Source of the DNA: Flagellimonas aurea
Lineage (GTDB): Bacteria > Bacteroidota > Bacteroidia > Flavobacteriales > Flavobacteriaceae
NCBI RefSeq assembly: GCF_017313785.1
Contig: NZ_JAFLNL010000001.1
Location: 434,001 to 498,000 of the forward strand
Length of the DNA: 64,000 nucleotides
Direction of reading: 5' to 3'
Shown: in pieces, positions 52,501-59,419 of the stretch
Layout: each line of letters begins with the position of its first letter
Position numbering within the stretch: position 1 is the first letter of the stretch
Position numbers and translations under genes: made by a program
The notes under the pieces: model-generated
What the model was told of the DNA's origin: nothing
Database searches by the model: none
Seen by the model: only the letters and a program-made list of their open reading frames with translations

Positions 52501-54793
52501 CGTAGGTGTCCGGCATATTGATTACCTCTATACTACCTGGATTTGTACAGATGATATCTTCGGAGATATATTGTGGATTGAGCGGGTTCTTGTAGATATT
52601 GAAGTAGAATCTGCTAAAACATCCATTTTGATAGTTGATCACCAGTCGATACTGCCCTGTATTTTGGGCCAAAAAGTCGTTTCCTGTGTCAACGGTGTTC
52701 CAAGTACAACCAGTGTTGGTGTTCGCACAACCATCAACCGATGCACTACAGCTGGCCTCGTCCAATTGTTCCCAAACAATGCTGGTGGCATCTGGGATGT
52801 TTATTTGGAGGAGTTCGCTATCGTTTAATCCACAAAGGAATATTTCAGGAAGTTCGCTACCATCATTGGGGCAAATATCAATGGAACCATCGATAGTGTT
52901 GGAGGTGTCGTTGATCAATGCCGTGATAGGGTTGGATTGAACGGAACCGAACAATTCCACATTGATGATTTCCTGAAAGTCCTTACAAGGGTCGGCAACC
53001 TGTTTGTCAACGATATAAGTTCCAATGGCATTCACCAACATGGTACTTGGGTCACTGTCGGAATCGCTGTCCGTAATAACGGTATCGATGCCAACGTCTA
53101 TTTGACCGTTTCCATTTTCGTCGCGGTACCAGATATAATTGTCAAAATTATCTCCTGCATCCAAGAGCACGTTGTCCCCACAGAGTTGTACGGTGCGCGT
53201 AAAATCGCAAGCTTCGAGGTCGTCCAATAAAAAGTTGGTAGCTCCGGGATATGGAAAGCCACAGCCATCAAAGTCGTATACACTGGGGTCGTCCGTTATT
53301 GGTGCTTGATTGATTGCTCCCGAGTAGGTGGAATAGGCAAGGTTTTCGATGATATCGGTACAGGCATCTATAAAATCAAAGCAATTTTCGGCCACTTGTA
53401 CCCGCATGCGGATTATTGCTGCTGGATCATATTCTTCAACATAGCGATCGGGTATGGAGAATATTATGGTCCGGGTAGCTGGGTCGTAGGTGTAGGTTAC
53501 ATCGGTGGGCATGCTTATGCTGGACTCATCAAGGGTAACATTGATTGGCAATACGTCCCTAATGGTATATCCCACGGCATCGTCGTTGCCTACATTTTCA
53601 AAAGTAAGCACGTAATCCAAATATTGGCCCAGGTGCACTCCTTGTCCCGTAATGTCGTTTCCTGCAATATCCTCTACCGTTTTACCCAGATTTATTTTTG
53701 GTTCAATAATTTCCACATCCAATGAGGTGAAAAAGATGTCGTATTTATCTCCTGTGGACGAAGCCCTTAGTGTAGCTCCTGTTTCATCGTTGGGGATTAC
53801 GGAATTGCTCGGGTTTGGAATGGTGAAAAGGTCTACATCCCACCCCAAAGTGTTGATACTATTGGGGTTTCTAGAGGTAACTATTGTACCTTCATTGGTA
53901 ATATTACTGTTAAAAAAGTTTGTTGAAGGATTTGCACTGTTCGATAAAGTAGTAAAGCCACCATTGCTATCCGCTTTAATGGATAGTTGATCGCCTGTAA
54001 TCCTATTATCCCCCTCTAAGGTAGCTACCCCTAATTTTGCCCTTACCGGGAATGGAGCCGGCAATGTGGTAAATCCATCTATGGGAATATCAACGGTTTC
54101 TCCGGCCTTGATACCTGCATAACCATCAAAAGTGGTAATATATTTACCTGGGTAGGTAGGGTTTTCATAAACTACCACCATGGTCCACCCCCCAGAAACA
54201 CCTCCTTGTACTGCGTCTCCCGAACTTGCACGAACATTTCCGACAAAGTATTCACCATCGGGATTTCCGAGCGCAGTAACAATATCGGTTACATCTTTAT
54301 AACAGGCATAAGGGGCATAGTTTCCAAAGTCGGAATCACCATCGCCATCAAATAAAATTTCATCTGCGGTAAGATCTAGATATGACCCCCCTGGTACCCG
54401 AAATTTAACTTGGTTGAAATCGCTACTTCTATTGGAGTCCAGATAAACAGCAGACCAATACAAACCGGCATATCTAATTCTGGAACAGCTGGGGTCCGGT
54501 ACCGCCAATGTTGCACTACTGGAGCTAAAGGTAGAAGGGTCTCCGTCAATATCAATGTACTGCATGTTGAGATCATCGTTGTAGGATGAGCTCGACCCAG
54601 TAACATTGTATGGGTCTTCAGGGTCACCGCCACTGTTGTCCCTGTTCACAATGTTGTTCGCTATAAAAGTAAGGTCTCCCTTAAGCTGGTTTTCATAGCG
54701 AACATCTAAATTGTTCTTTATCTGTGAAAATCCTGTATAAGCAAACAGCAACATACAGGTTATTGTGCCCCACCTGAGTAGTGATTTTTTCAT
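40514..54793 (-). CDS. giant SprB-like adhesin, type IX type B sorting domain
   Basis: A 4,759-residue surface protein. Order: signal peptide (ends YTGFSQ), a ~350-residue N-terminal beta region (with SVSGGWTMVVVYENP), a DUF11-like domain (about 365-480), then several dozen SprB-type repeats of ~80 residues each built on the pattern 'GTYTITVTDANGC' with conserved Cys. A distinct insert at about 1818-2025 has a jelly-roll look (LLSENFGTGPN ... NDIAIDDIEAYQI). The end is a CHU_C type B sorting domain (FPNFFTPDGDGRNDFWIPDNIEGF ... is its key stretch) recognised by type IX secretion. SprB is the mobile adhesin of gliding motility; whether this one serves gliding or attachment cannot be told. No frameshift breaks the 14.3 kb. 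Confidence 0.95.
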   Translation of the reverse strand: MKKSLLRWGTITCMLLFAYTGFSQIKNNLDVRYENQLKGDLTFIANNIVNRDNSGGDPEDPYNVTGSSSSYNDDLNMQYIDIDGDPSTFSSSSATLAVPDPSCSRIRYAGLYWSAVYLDSNRSSDFNQVKFRVPGGSYLDLTADEILFDGDGDSDFGNYAPYACYKDVTDIVTALGNPDGEYFVGNVRASSGDAVQGGVSGGWTMVVVYENPTYPGKYITTFDGYAGIKAGETVDIPIDGFTTLPAPFPVRAKLGVATLEGDNRITGDQLSIKADSNGGFTTLSNSANPSTNFFNSNITNEGTIVTSRNPNSINTLGWDVDLFTIPNPSNSVIPNDETGATLRASSTGDKYDIFFTSLDVEIIEPKINLGKTVEDIAGNDITGQGVHLGQYLDYVLTFENVGNDDAVGYTIRDVLPINVTLDESSISMPTDVTYTYDPATRTIIFSIPDRYVEEYDPAAIIRMRVQVAENCFDFIDACTDIIENLAYSTYSGAINQAPITDDPSVYDFDGCGFPYPGATNFLLDDLEACDFTRTVQLCGDNVLLDAGDNFDNYIWYRDENGNGQIDVGIDTVITDSDSDSDPSTMLVNAIGTYIVDKQVADPCKDFQEIINVELFGSVQSNPITALINDTSNTIDGSIDICPNDGSELPEIFLCGLNDSELLQINIPDATSIVWEQLDEASCSASVDGCANTNTGCTWNTVDTGNDFLAQNTGQYRLVINYQNGCFSRFYFNIYKNPLNPQYISEDIICTNPGSIEVINMPDTYEFQLVDQTTGNVLVPYGPDKTFEITNNGAYMVEMRQQGVTDGCVFVLDNIGILDRDFQVDIVSQDVYNCTGLGEIAISVLNVEAQYYYEISSGGTSVDSFGPTNDNNHTFENLNDGTYDVTVTTDDGCSYTEQIIIQDLLDLDLEARVSQHITCKEGNIQMSSSGGKTPHLYAIWSFVDRNGIMQISYPSVADIPPSEFQTEQIFDVVGAAGAGTYTYVVIDRYNCHAFSNPVEIEFRPAAEYNPTSVMDVLCYGESTGTITFNLVDDNGYQLTYYLFDATGFDEDNYDFANALATNTSGNFPGLGSGDYVVVINQRKGSASCDYYEYHSISAPTNALDAEVEIVQNYTCSQPGEVRIFNVQGGSAPYEYSVDGVNFVADSGTLLEESFTNLTDGTYTLTVRDANGCTFDDSLTIAPLDPPTDIDFAATDPLCPSFVSDVSLTVTGGSPNLVYEIISPAGSAVNNGNNSTFAGLAPGTYMFRVTDNDGCSYDESFTIDPVTEISVTGQLVSNISCLGEEDGEIQYTVNNFNTDFDYTVTGPYNFSGTAQTNGSIQLTNLAAGTYTITVTDNLTNCTDTASVTINAPPSAVTAPFTVSQPTCLADGSVNITANGGWGSFTYEITAGPETFGPQSSGFFAGLDQGGTYTYTVTDANGCIFTDDFVINEAIAPELAIVPNDICYDDATGLTLTANIISGGDGNYEYSLNGGPYVTNNVFTGLGPGTYTITVRDGNDCIDTESITIDPELSVVASAPNITACETDTDVTISAAGGDGNYVYAVVANGVTPGVSDFSTTNPVTVTSTGDYDVYVRDNGGASGYCEATYDIAILQDDPLAITVSNTDILCSGESQAEITISATGGEAPYTYSINNGATYQTSNTFYNQPAGSYNIRVRDANNCEVSEIHTITEPLTLSASAAVTALAECNPGIGAEVRITNAIGGTAPYEYSFDGGSTYGASSIGYLMPGTHTLYIRDANLCTFPMTVTIEPEPTPPNATATVDYECDGEGTITVTPNSADFDYTYEINGTPNTPNDSNVFSNVPVGNHTITVNYTSNSAPTPSILLSENFGTGPNTSISEIDPVYCYEPQNGSASLCGFGTDTHIQDGEYSVTQVIANPYGSWQSPNDHTAIANGRFLAINVGGVAGVGGIVYQKTDVEVIPNRDITVSLWAFNLLRTGTSGGDPSIEIQLVDGSGTVIQSTTTGNIPKNNGASDWHDYNVTLNPGANSNLDIVIRTNSSVTDGNDIAIDDIEAYQIPEVCGGSLTLDVTVENGNAFNGAITAFTDLTCNGAADGTITFEVENFDPTTGFTYQVDGGAISGTQLSSPIIITGLDAGPHTIEIIDLRDSACSVVLNQTLAQPDVLDVTATVVNELTCTNGGATISATATDGTPTYEYQLENTSGTVLAAYQPNGTFSGLAAGDYVVRARDANMCEDTVTITVDPAEMIAFDLTPTLCYSGNNDGSIQVDVTSGNGNYQFRINNGAWMTPTPATDITYTFINLGAGTYTIEVRDDYGCSATDTATINPALTASAFLNNDLTCLDDASILINAVGGSGIYTYEWSNDAGATYNSTGFTGNEFNTNIDGTYMFRVTDSAGCTVTTNSIIITPATQPVISSITPTDILCNGENTGALDIVIDTSVGVPPYTINVVETNGPTNYGSQTTGLPAGDYEVTVTDSKGCVSDPFPVVISEPDPITYTTTDVPITCDSSSGVTNPGSITVSGVSGGTAEYTYILTANNGIAPQTYTTTPGSRDHTFTVLEFGIYQIDVVDANGCASYTTEIIASPPNDLDIDVSTTTADCVSGGTAIVTVGSAVGSGNYEFAILENYTAPYVDDQANDYIPPDTPGGDTATFTGLTPGITYTFVVFDLTTNCYYFEEAAAPINTPSLMTSNLDAINNVSCTGSSDGNISFTFTGFDALATSVNYEIFNRQSNVSTGYSGTAPVNTPTTVTINNFGVLPPGEYYLLLSEVGGPNNGCSVDGGEFTIRESANALDLDVTSPQNDNCNPNAGVIAATGRYGTAPYTYQYLLDTDPAPTATSAGWTSSSSANVEAGDYMVYVMDAYGCIQSETITVLEDPSPEISLVVVDECVDEGQFQVTITLDNAAVAMAPFQISVNGSAYQAFTFDGSDQYTISGLSSGTNQSVSVRDLNGCSDSETFDIYPPLEFNVIQTVALDCEPGNLAYGELQIEVLSGSGNYEFEIDGPDPYNEPRGALTLDASNQFTWAGAGAAGSYVVLVYDIGTTAPYCSQSITVDVPDAPLPSFTSTYTDVTCNGADDGTISLTAVDNGIGPYSFEIISATDGSISVPIAPTSNTNFTANFTGLAGSVTGITYTIEVTAANNCTHIETVTISEPEEIIVPAPTVDQFACTAGNNMNNAIITVDGSSITGGSGTYVRYEFINDVGSVVVQSGSNPVYIETDVNGGSYTINVYDDNGCVGTTTATIEPFDEITNATAAITNPISCNPGADGEITITVSSTAGDPSRFEYSIDNGATWQASNVFGGLSAGTHNFVVRHLDTGCTVTTSETIADPNTFTIDVNVVSDVICYGTASGQVTFELLDATYSGGFNWTIYNTNGTPTDPSDDTVVANGSSATTGPTAAINIAAGSYIVEITQDAFPECTNIEAFTIAGPSSAITGNTEITPITCDPGNDGIIEVVDVQGGWGGYTYYVDTTPNPDPNNPANYVANARFDGLSAGTYEVWVMDQEGCSVQLTDVDLTVPDPIVADLRINQANCTNLQGEIEVVGIPATNPVSGGQGSNYTYQLIRNGANVGSPQTNTVFPGLGAGTYEVYIEDQWGCFTTVGPVILTNAMTATAAVVKPMDCTINPGGEITVTVTGGSSNLQYSTVSPVTSTVITNTDGVFTNLTEPGTYVFTITDLDTTEPCTYVVSQVLDDKIDPELLDATVQNVSCFGGSDGSILAVLNPSTATNPVYQYELIGLSAGAPSRPLQNNPLFENLPAGNYEVRVVSSRSCEDVKAESIIEPSVLDATASATPFVCTPSNSVDKSTISVTATGGTAPYFYSFNGNGFGSNATFDVVDNGTVQTINYVVRDANGCEFPDSITVQPLNTFTLDASQDIAITCLNPESVILTVTESTPGDTYTFELLPVGNPYGSVVPSSVTATTATFELTQPGSYTFRATNDVTGCYVQTIYTVAPYDTIDVVATATAAAMCFYDAGEITIDVTGYAGAYDYEVYRTDGTLIVSGNENTASGSFAITHPDLIGGNYYVEVTATGTPFCDATSGTVTIVSPSAELDFTPQQVASVTCTNDLGEILVAPVGGYAPYDIVLTNMNTMQVFTINDVQSHVFTGLSADDYTIRVTDAGGCFEDRTLTLLPPAPIIAGIDAAPIDLLCYGDQSASVWAHSVSGGSGSYDYQLNYYDEAGTTIVFTTGPQRSNMFNNLGAGTYSITVTDNWSCSDTTDTVTISEPTEVRASLIKLEDLTCLTNGSMRLSATGGTAPYQYFDENTSTWEDFDNPTYHDFLNMGAGQYQFEVRDANQCTAMISNQVSLREPPELILEIDDRAAFINCAGEATATIIARATGGLGNYSYELFSDPGFSNLVDGPNTTGRFDDLMAGEYYVRVTSEDCMEESPMIPILDPAPLQVERQEFTDITCAGMEDGTISVEVSGGTGEILYAISPSLNRFDTVNTFTDLAPGIYDVIAQDVNGCFITFQFELEQPEPIVAEAINITDEVCFESGDGSFEIQISGGTAPYETSLNSSADANFVQDQTLFQNLTAGAHVVFIRDAQGCETNVIVEMDPGVILAATVTPMYECTGNIPNNYLNIALEDESIAGDLMYALDSTDPADMQLSADFTNMTPGDHYLTIAHANGCIATYDFTIATFEPLVLTLENTTINQITAIADGGVEDYTFYFNDVANGTDNTYFISSTGTYTVTVIDQNGCEATAEIFMEFIDIEFPNFFTPDGDGRNDFWIPDNIEGFPDVLIKIYDRYGRVVEEMTRNVKGWDGNYEGKPLPTGDYWYVVRLEGAQDNREFVGHFTLYRE

Positions 54794-54808
54794 AAGCTGG
54801 TGGTTAGG

Positions 54809-56887
54809 TTATATGGTAGAGTTTGAGTTTGGTTTTATTCGCATGATCCACATATCGTCGTCATACGAAGCGTTAAGTTTGGAGTAGTAAGATGTTAGGG
54901 CGTTGTTCCAGGTCTCGTGCCTTTTTAAATACACATACCTGTTCTTGTCAGCTGGGCTGACAAAGTAGCTCGCGTGCAATCCTTTAGCATTCAATTCTTT
55001 AACAAATTGCTTTGCACTTGATGAATTATCAAAAACATTGGCGATTATATAATAACCTTCTGGTAGTCCATCCCCGGACTGCGTTCTAATGACCACGTGG
55101 TTTTTCCCGTTGGCAATACCGGCCACATTTTTGGACAATTGTCCAGATCCGTACTTGGAGCTGCTATTATCCATTTGACCGGAGTATCCGGCAATTTGTG
55201 GATCGTTACCATTTACGTTCATCACCCAGGCATCTCCTTGGTAAGTACCGTTCATTTTATTATGATAGGCTTCCAAGGCATCGGTTTTGCTTCCGAAGTC
55301 ACCAATGTAAACGTAGTTAAGTCCGTTCTTTGGGTTCTGGAAATAGTCGGCATCTATACCTTGGGCCCTAAGTTTTTCAATGAACGCATTAAGGTTATCG
55401 GTGTCCCTGAATACGTTGGCGATGAGGTAATGTCCGCTTTCCACATTGGGAACGGCGTGGGACTTGAACCCGGTTGTTTTTTTGCTCTTTGTAGGTCTGT
55501 ATGTATTGTCCTTTTCAGAAGCGGTATTCGAGGCGTATGTGGCTTTGGTATTGTCCTTGGCCTCATTGATTTTTATAACCTTTTTTGTGGATGTGTTATT
55601 GGTTAGCCCGTGATTGGCAACAGGTTGTTTTCTTCGGGCCACGATATCCGCGCTGTCCATATTGGCAAAATATACCGCTTTGGCTTTTTCTTCCAATGCG
55701 GGGTTCTGGCCACGGGTTTCTCGCTGAACCATTTTCATAACAGTTTCAAAACGTCTTTCCAAATCCTTTTTACGAGTGGACTCAATGGAATCCTGACGCA
55801 TCAGCAACTCATCCAAAATAGCGTCGTTTTCGGCAAGTTTGTCCTGTAAACGGGCTATTTCAAGGTCTTTATCGGTGATGTTCAAACTGTCTTGTGGAAC
55901 AGTCTCATCATTGGAAACTAATTCTTCACCTTCTTTTTCCAACATCACACGATCTTCGGTTAGGTTAGGTGTGAACGAATAGGCCAAAGAGATTTCGTGG
56001 GTAACGCCAAAGTTTTCAAACTCGTTGGAAAGACCTTTTTCTACAGTATATCCCAGTGAGATATTTTTGGTAAGGTTAAAACCAAGTCCAGCGGAAGCAC
56101 CATAAAAATCATCGTAACCTGCTTGTACCCATCCCAATTTGGGAAGGTCAAGAATAAGGTTACCTCCAAGGGTCAATGTTTCTTCCCCTACCTTGCGAAC
56201 TCGTGCCAAAGGCATCAGCCTTGCTTGTTCCATGATGCCCGAACTATTTTCAAATTGATGGGTATATTGTAGGTGTCCGGAGTAGGTTTTCTCGTTGAAA
56301 TCGGTTACCGATTCACTTGTTTTTAAGTTGTAATCAAACAGGTTTTCGGCAAAACCACCAATGTCGAACTTTCCAATGGAAAAGTTGAAACCTGGTTGAA
56401 AGCTCACCAATGAACTGCTTTCCAAAGTACCCAACAATGGGTCAAAATCAACGGAATTGGCCCTATCTTGATTGAAGGCACTTTGGTAGTAACTTACGTT
56501 TGCCCCAAAGGTAAAGGTGCTTTTTGGGCTCAGACGCACACCATATGCATAGTTGGCATGCACTCCAAAATTGTTGAACAACCCTTCACGATTGGTAAAT
56601 AGGCTTAAACCAACACCGCTTCTATCACTTACTCTACCGCTATAACTCAAGAAATACACCTGATTGTTATCATCGAAAGATACCGATTGGTTTCTGTGGA
56701 ACAGGTTAATGTATGACTTGTCCTCCCTTACTGTGGAAAAAGTTGGGTTCAGCAAGAACCTATTGAACTTTAAAAGGTTTTGGGAGGGTACGTTATAAGG
56801 TACATATGCGCCTTCTTCTTGTCCTCTCATTCCCGAGAAGACAAGTAGAAATGGGGCAAGTAATAGTAGAGGTTTTTTGGTCTGCAT
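54809..56887 (-). CDS. PorP/SprF-family protein fused to two SPOR-like domains
   Basis: A 692-residue protein: signal peptide, PorP/SprF barrel (about 25-315, from NLLKFNRFLLNPTFSTVRED), a coiled-coil segment (about 335-400, with DKLAENDAILDELLMRQD), a Ser/Asn/Lys-rich linker, and two copies of a ~75-residue SPOR-like module (about 485-560, HYLIANVFRDTDNLNAF; and 615-690, GYYIIANVFDNSSSAKQF). Each module ends in a WVMNV/WIMRI strand. SPOR domains bind denuded peptidoglycan, so this may anchor the secretion partner to the cell wall. It lies between the two CHU_C genes, 6 and 15 bp from them. Confidence 0.88.
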   Translation of the reverse strand: MQTKKPLLLLAPFLLVFSGMRGQEEGAYVPYNVPSQNLLKFNRFLLNPTFSTVREDKSYINLFHRNQSVSFDDNNQVYFLSYSGRVSDRSGVGLSLFTNREGLFNNFGVHANYAYGVRLSPKSTFTFGANVSYYQSAFNQDRANSVDFDPLLGTLESSSLVSFQPGFNFSIGKFDIGGFAENLFDYNLKTSESVTDFNEKTYSGHLQYTHQFENSSGIMEQARLMPLARVRKVGEETLTLGGNLILDLPKLGWVQAGYDDFYGASAGLGFNLTKNISLGYTVEKGLSNEFENFGVTHEISLAYSFTPNLTEDRVMLEKEGEELVSNDETVPQDSLNITDKDLEIARLQDKLAENDAILDELLMRQDSIESTRKKDLERRFETVMKMVQRETRGQNPALEEKAKAVYFANMDSADIVARRKQPVANHGLTNNTSTKKVIKINEAKDNTKATYASNTASEKDNTYRPTKSKKTTGFKSHAVPNVESGHYLIANVFRDTDNLNAFIEKLRAQGIDADYFQNPKNGLNYVYIGDFGSKTDALEAYHNKMNGTYQGDAWVMNVNGNDPQIAGYSGQMDNSSSKYGSGQLSKNVAGIANGKNHVVIRTQSGDGLPEGYYIIANVFDNSSSAKQFVKELNAKGLHASYFVSPADKNRYVYLKRHETWNNALTSYYSKLNASYDDDMWIMRIKPNSNSTI

Positions 56888-56893
56888 TGCTGC

Positions 56894-59155
56894 TTATTTA
56901 ATAACAGTGATGGTTCCTTGCTTAAGGCTTTTGCCACCACGTGTGACCTTGTAATAGAAGATCATGTTCTGTTTGTTGAAAGAAGTGGTGGATTGTGGCC
57001 AATTATTTTCATAGCCTGCTTGGCTAAATACTTGTTCTCCCCGCTCATTGAATATGGTGACGAGAACATTCGGGTCACGGGAATAGGTGTTGGGCAATAC
57101 CCATAGATCGTTGATACCGTCTCCATTGGCGGTTATAACGTTCGGTATGGCGAACATATCCCTGTAGGTAATTGTAATGACCTTGCTTACGGTACAGGTT
57201 CCAAAAGTTGCGATCAGTAGGTACTCACCTTCTTCGCTAAAGTCGTAATAACTGTTGGAAGAAATGAGGTTGTTACCGGCATCGTACCATTCGTATGAAT
57301 CTGCTCCGCTTGCGGTCAATGTTTCTGTTTCACCCTCAATAATGATGAGGTCTTTTGATTTGTCCAACACCAATAATGATTCATCAAATGCGGTAATGGT
57401 TACTTGATTTGATACTAATGGACAATCATTTGAAGTGATAACAAGTTGATAAACACCTGGTCCGCTAACGGTTAAGTTTTGTGATGAGGTATTGACTACG
57501 GTTCCGTCTTTTTTCCATTCAAACGATTCGTTGGTCAAATCCGTTGTACTCTCCAAAACGATGGGTTCCCCACCTTCACAGAATACAGTGCCGTTGGCTG
57601 TAATTTGAAGTGTTTCCTTGGAAGCCAATTTTACCTGCAGTGAATTGGAAGTGGCCTGGAAAGCATCAAGAGTCCCAATCAAGGTATACGCCCCATTTTC
57701 TTCTTGGTTTGAAACGGTAATAGTTTTGGCGGTCTCCGCAGCAATATTACTACCGTTGAGTTTCCATTGATAGCCAAAAGAGTTTTGAAGATCTGTGGTT
57801 ACATCCGTTTTGGAACCGTTGCTGCCAACAGCATTAATAGTGGTAAGGCTCAAGGTGGCATCAACACTTTCGCAAGAACCGTAAGTTCCTATATAGTCCA
57901 CTACAAACTCAAACGACTGTGGCGATACTACTTTTGTTGTGGCCGAGGCTATCGGCGCTGGGGCACATGATCCCCCACTGTCGGTTACCGTTACGTAATA
58001 TTCTCCAATGGTATCAACATTTAAAGTATTGCTGGTGGCATCGGTGATGGCAACGCCGTTTTTATACCATTGATATGTGGCATTGGATGCGGATGTGGTA
58101 ACTGACAATGTTTTGGTCTGTGCAGGAAGGAGTACAATATTCTCTTCATTGACCAAAGTAATTTCGAATGAGCTTGAGTTGGATACGGTAACCGGAGCCG
58201 ACAACTCGGTACAAACACCAGAACCGGATATTTCAACTTTATAGGAGCCTTCAAAACCACTTGTTCCCGCATCTACGGTAAAACTGCTGCCGTCAACTGT
58301 GGGACCACTGACAACCGCTCCGTCTTTATACCATTTATAGGTCAATCCCTCTCCGCTGATGTTTGCTTGTAACAAATGGGTTTCCCCAGGGCAAAGGGAT
58401 ATACTGCTTGCACCATTAATGGCCAGTCCAGCACTGTTGCCGGTTGATATTTCAATATAATTGGACATCGTGTTTGCGGAACCTGAGCAATCCCCATAGT
58501 CCAATTCCACATAGTACATGCCGGGGTCAGAAACGGTGATGCTTTCTGTTTTTTCGGCAAGTGGGGTACCACTGCGGTACCAATTGTAGATATATGTTCC
58601 TGCATTGGGGATATTATGGGGCTTAAGAGTTACAGAGCCTCCTCCGCAAATTTGTATTTTACCTCCGGAAGGAATATTTCCGCTTCCATTTTCACTGATG
58701 AGCAAAGGAGCTTTATAATCGATATAATACATGGTGAAGGCATCCGAAGCGGGACTTGTTTTGGCAGGAGAAGTACTTCGGACCCTCATTTTATACTTAT
58801 CTCCCCTTATATCCGAAGGAAGAGCAAACTGAAAGACAAAGTCGAAAACCTGGTTCTTGTCACTGACACTGGCAAGTTCAGTGGGGTTGGAAAAGTAGCC
58901 ATTGGCATCCGAAAGCTCCAGTATAAACTTATTGTTGCTGGCCACCAAGGGCGGGTCCCAGTTAAAGCCGACGAAGTATTGATTAAATTCACTGGAAGCA
59001 CAGATGGCATCCCATGCAACATTCCCCCCAAGGTTGGGGTTCACAGCAGGCTCTGGCTTGTACAACACTTGGGCTTGTATCCCAAAGGTGCCAAGCAGCA
59101 TAAAGGCAAAGGCCAAGACCAGAATGCTATACGTTGAATTACTTTTTTTCATCAC
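56894..59155 (-). CDS. Ig-like surface protein with type IX type B (CHU_C) sorting domain
   Basis: A 753-residue secreted protein: signal peptide (ends FGIQAQ), then a chain of Ig/PKD-like domains about 80-90 residues long with the pattern 'YQWYKNGVAITDATSNTLNVDTIGEYYVTV' varied several times (YKWYKDGAVV, FEWKKDGTVV, YEWYDAGNNL). The C-terminus (about 665-753) is a CHU_C domain with FAIPNVITANGDGINDLWVLP. It is the first gene of the four-gene adhesin operon and would be exported by the type IX system. It could bind polysaccharide or the giant adhesin; that is not established. Confidence 0.9.
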   Translation of the reverse strand: MMKKSNSTYSILVLAFAFMLLGTFGIQAQVLYKPEPAVNPNLGGNVAWDAICASSEFNQYFVGFNWDPPLVASNNKFILELSDANGYFSNPTELASVSDKNQVFDFVFQFALPSDIRGDKYKMRVRSTSPAKTSPASDAFTMYYIDYKAPLLISENGSGNIPSGGKIQICGGGSVTLKPHNIPNAGTYIYNWYRSGTPLAEKTESITVSDPGMYYVELDYGDCSGSANTMSNYIEISTGNSAGLAINGASSISLCPGETHLLQANISGEGLTYKWYKDGAVVSGPTVDGSSFTVDAGTSGFEGSYKVEISGSGVCTELSAPVTVSNSSSFEITLVNEENIVLLPAQTKTLSVTTSASNATYQWYKNGVAITDATSNTLNVDTIGEYYVTVTDSGGSCAPAPIASATTKVVSPQSFEFVVDYIGTYGSCESVDATLSLTTINAVGSNGSKTDVTTDLQNSFGYQWKLNGSNIAAETAKTITVSNQEENGAYTLIGTLDAFQATSNSLQVKLASKETLQITANGTVFCEGGEPIVLESTTDLTNESFEWKKDGTVVNTSSQNLTVSGPGVYQLVITSNDCPLVSNQVTITAFDESLLVLDKSKDLIIIEGETETLTASGADSYEWYDAGNNLISSNSYYDFSEEGEYLLIATFGTCTVSKVITITYRDMFAIPNVITANGDGINDLWVLPNTYSRDPNVLVTIFNERGEQVFSQAGYENNWPQSTTSFNKQNMIFYYKVTRGGKSLKQGTITVIK

Positions 59156-59394
59156 CGTTAGTTTTTAAGAGGGTTATGGGCTTAATAGCCCTGTTAGTTT
59201 GTGCCCCTTAATTGTAATTCATTCAAAAAGACGGTGTTCAGGCGCCTTTTTATCATATAGTATTCCAATAACAAATATGTCCCTAATTTCGTCGAAAGGA
59301 AAGATATTGTTGTAGGTGATACCAAAACTGTTGTGAAATCGCCTACTTTGTATACACAAGAGCATGAAAAATAGCTATCAACTAGGGATTTTAC

Positions 59395-59402
59395 TACATT
59401 TG
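59395..59402 (+). promoter_or_regulatory. -7 element (TACATTTG) for glnS
   Basis: TACATTTG matches TAnnTTTG and lies 11-17 bp ahead of the two candidate glnS start codons. Confidence 0.6.
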
Positions 59403-59419
59403 CGCATCAAATTATGGGT

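Noticed and set aside
40514..54793. Repetitive DNA in the giant gene as a CRISPR array or tandem DNA repeat
   Set aside because: Repeats are diverged protein-level SprB modules in one continuous reading frame; no short identical repeats with regular spacers.
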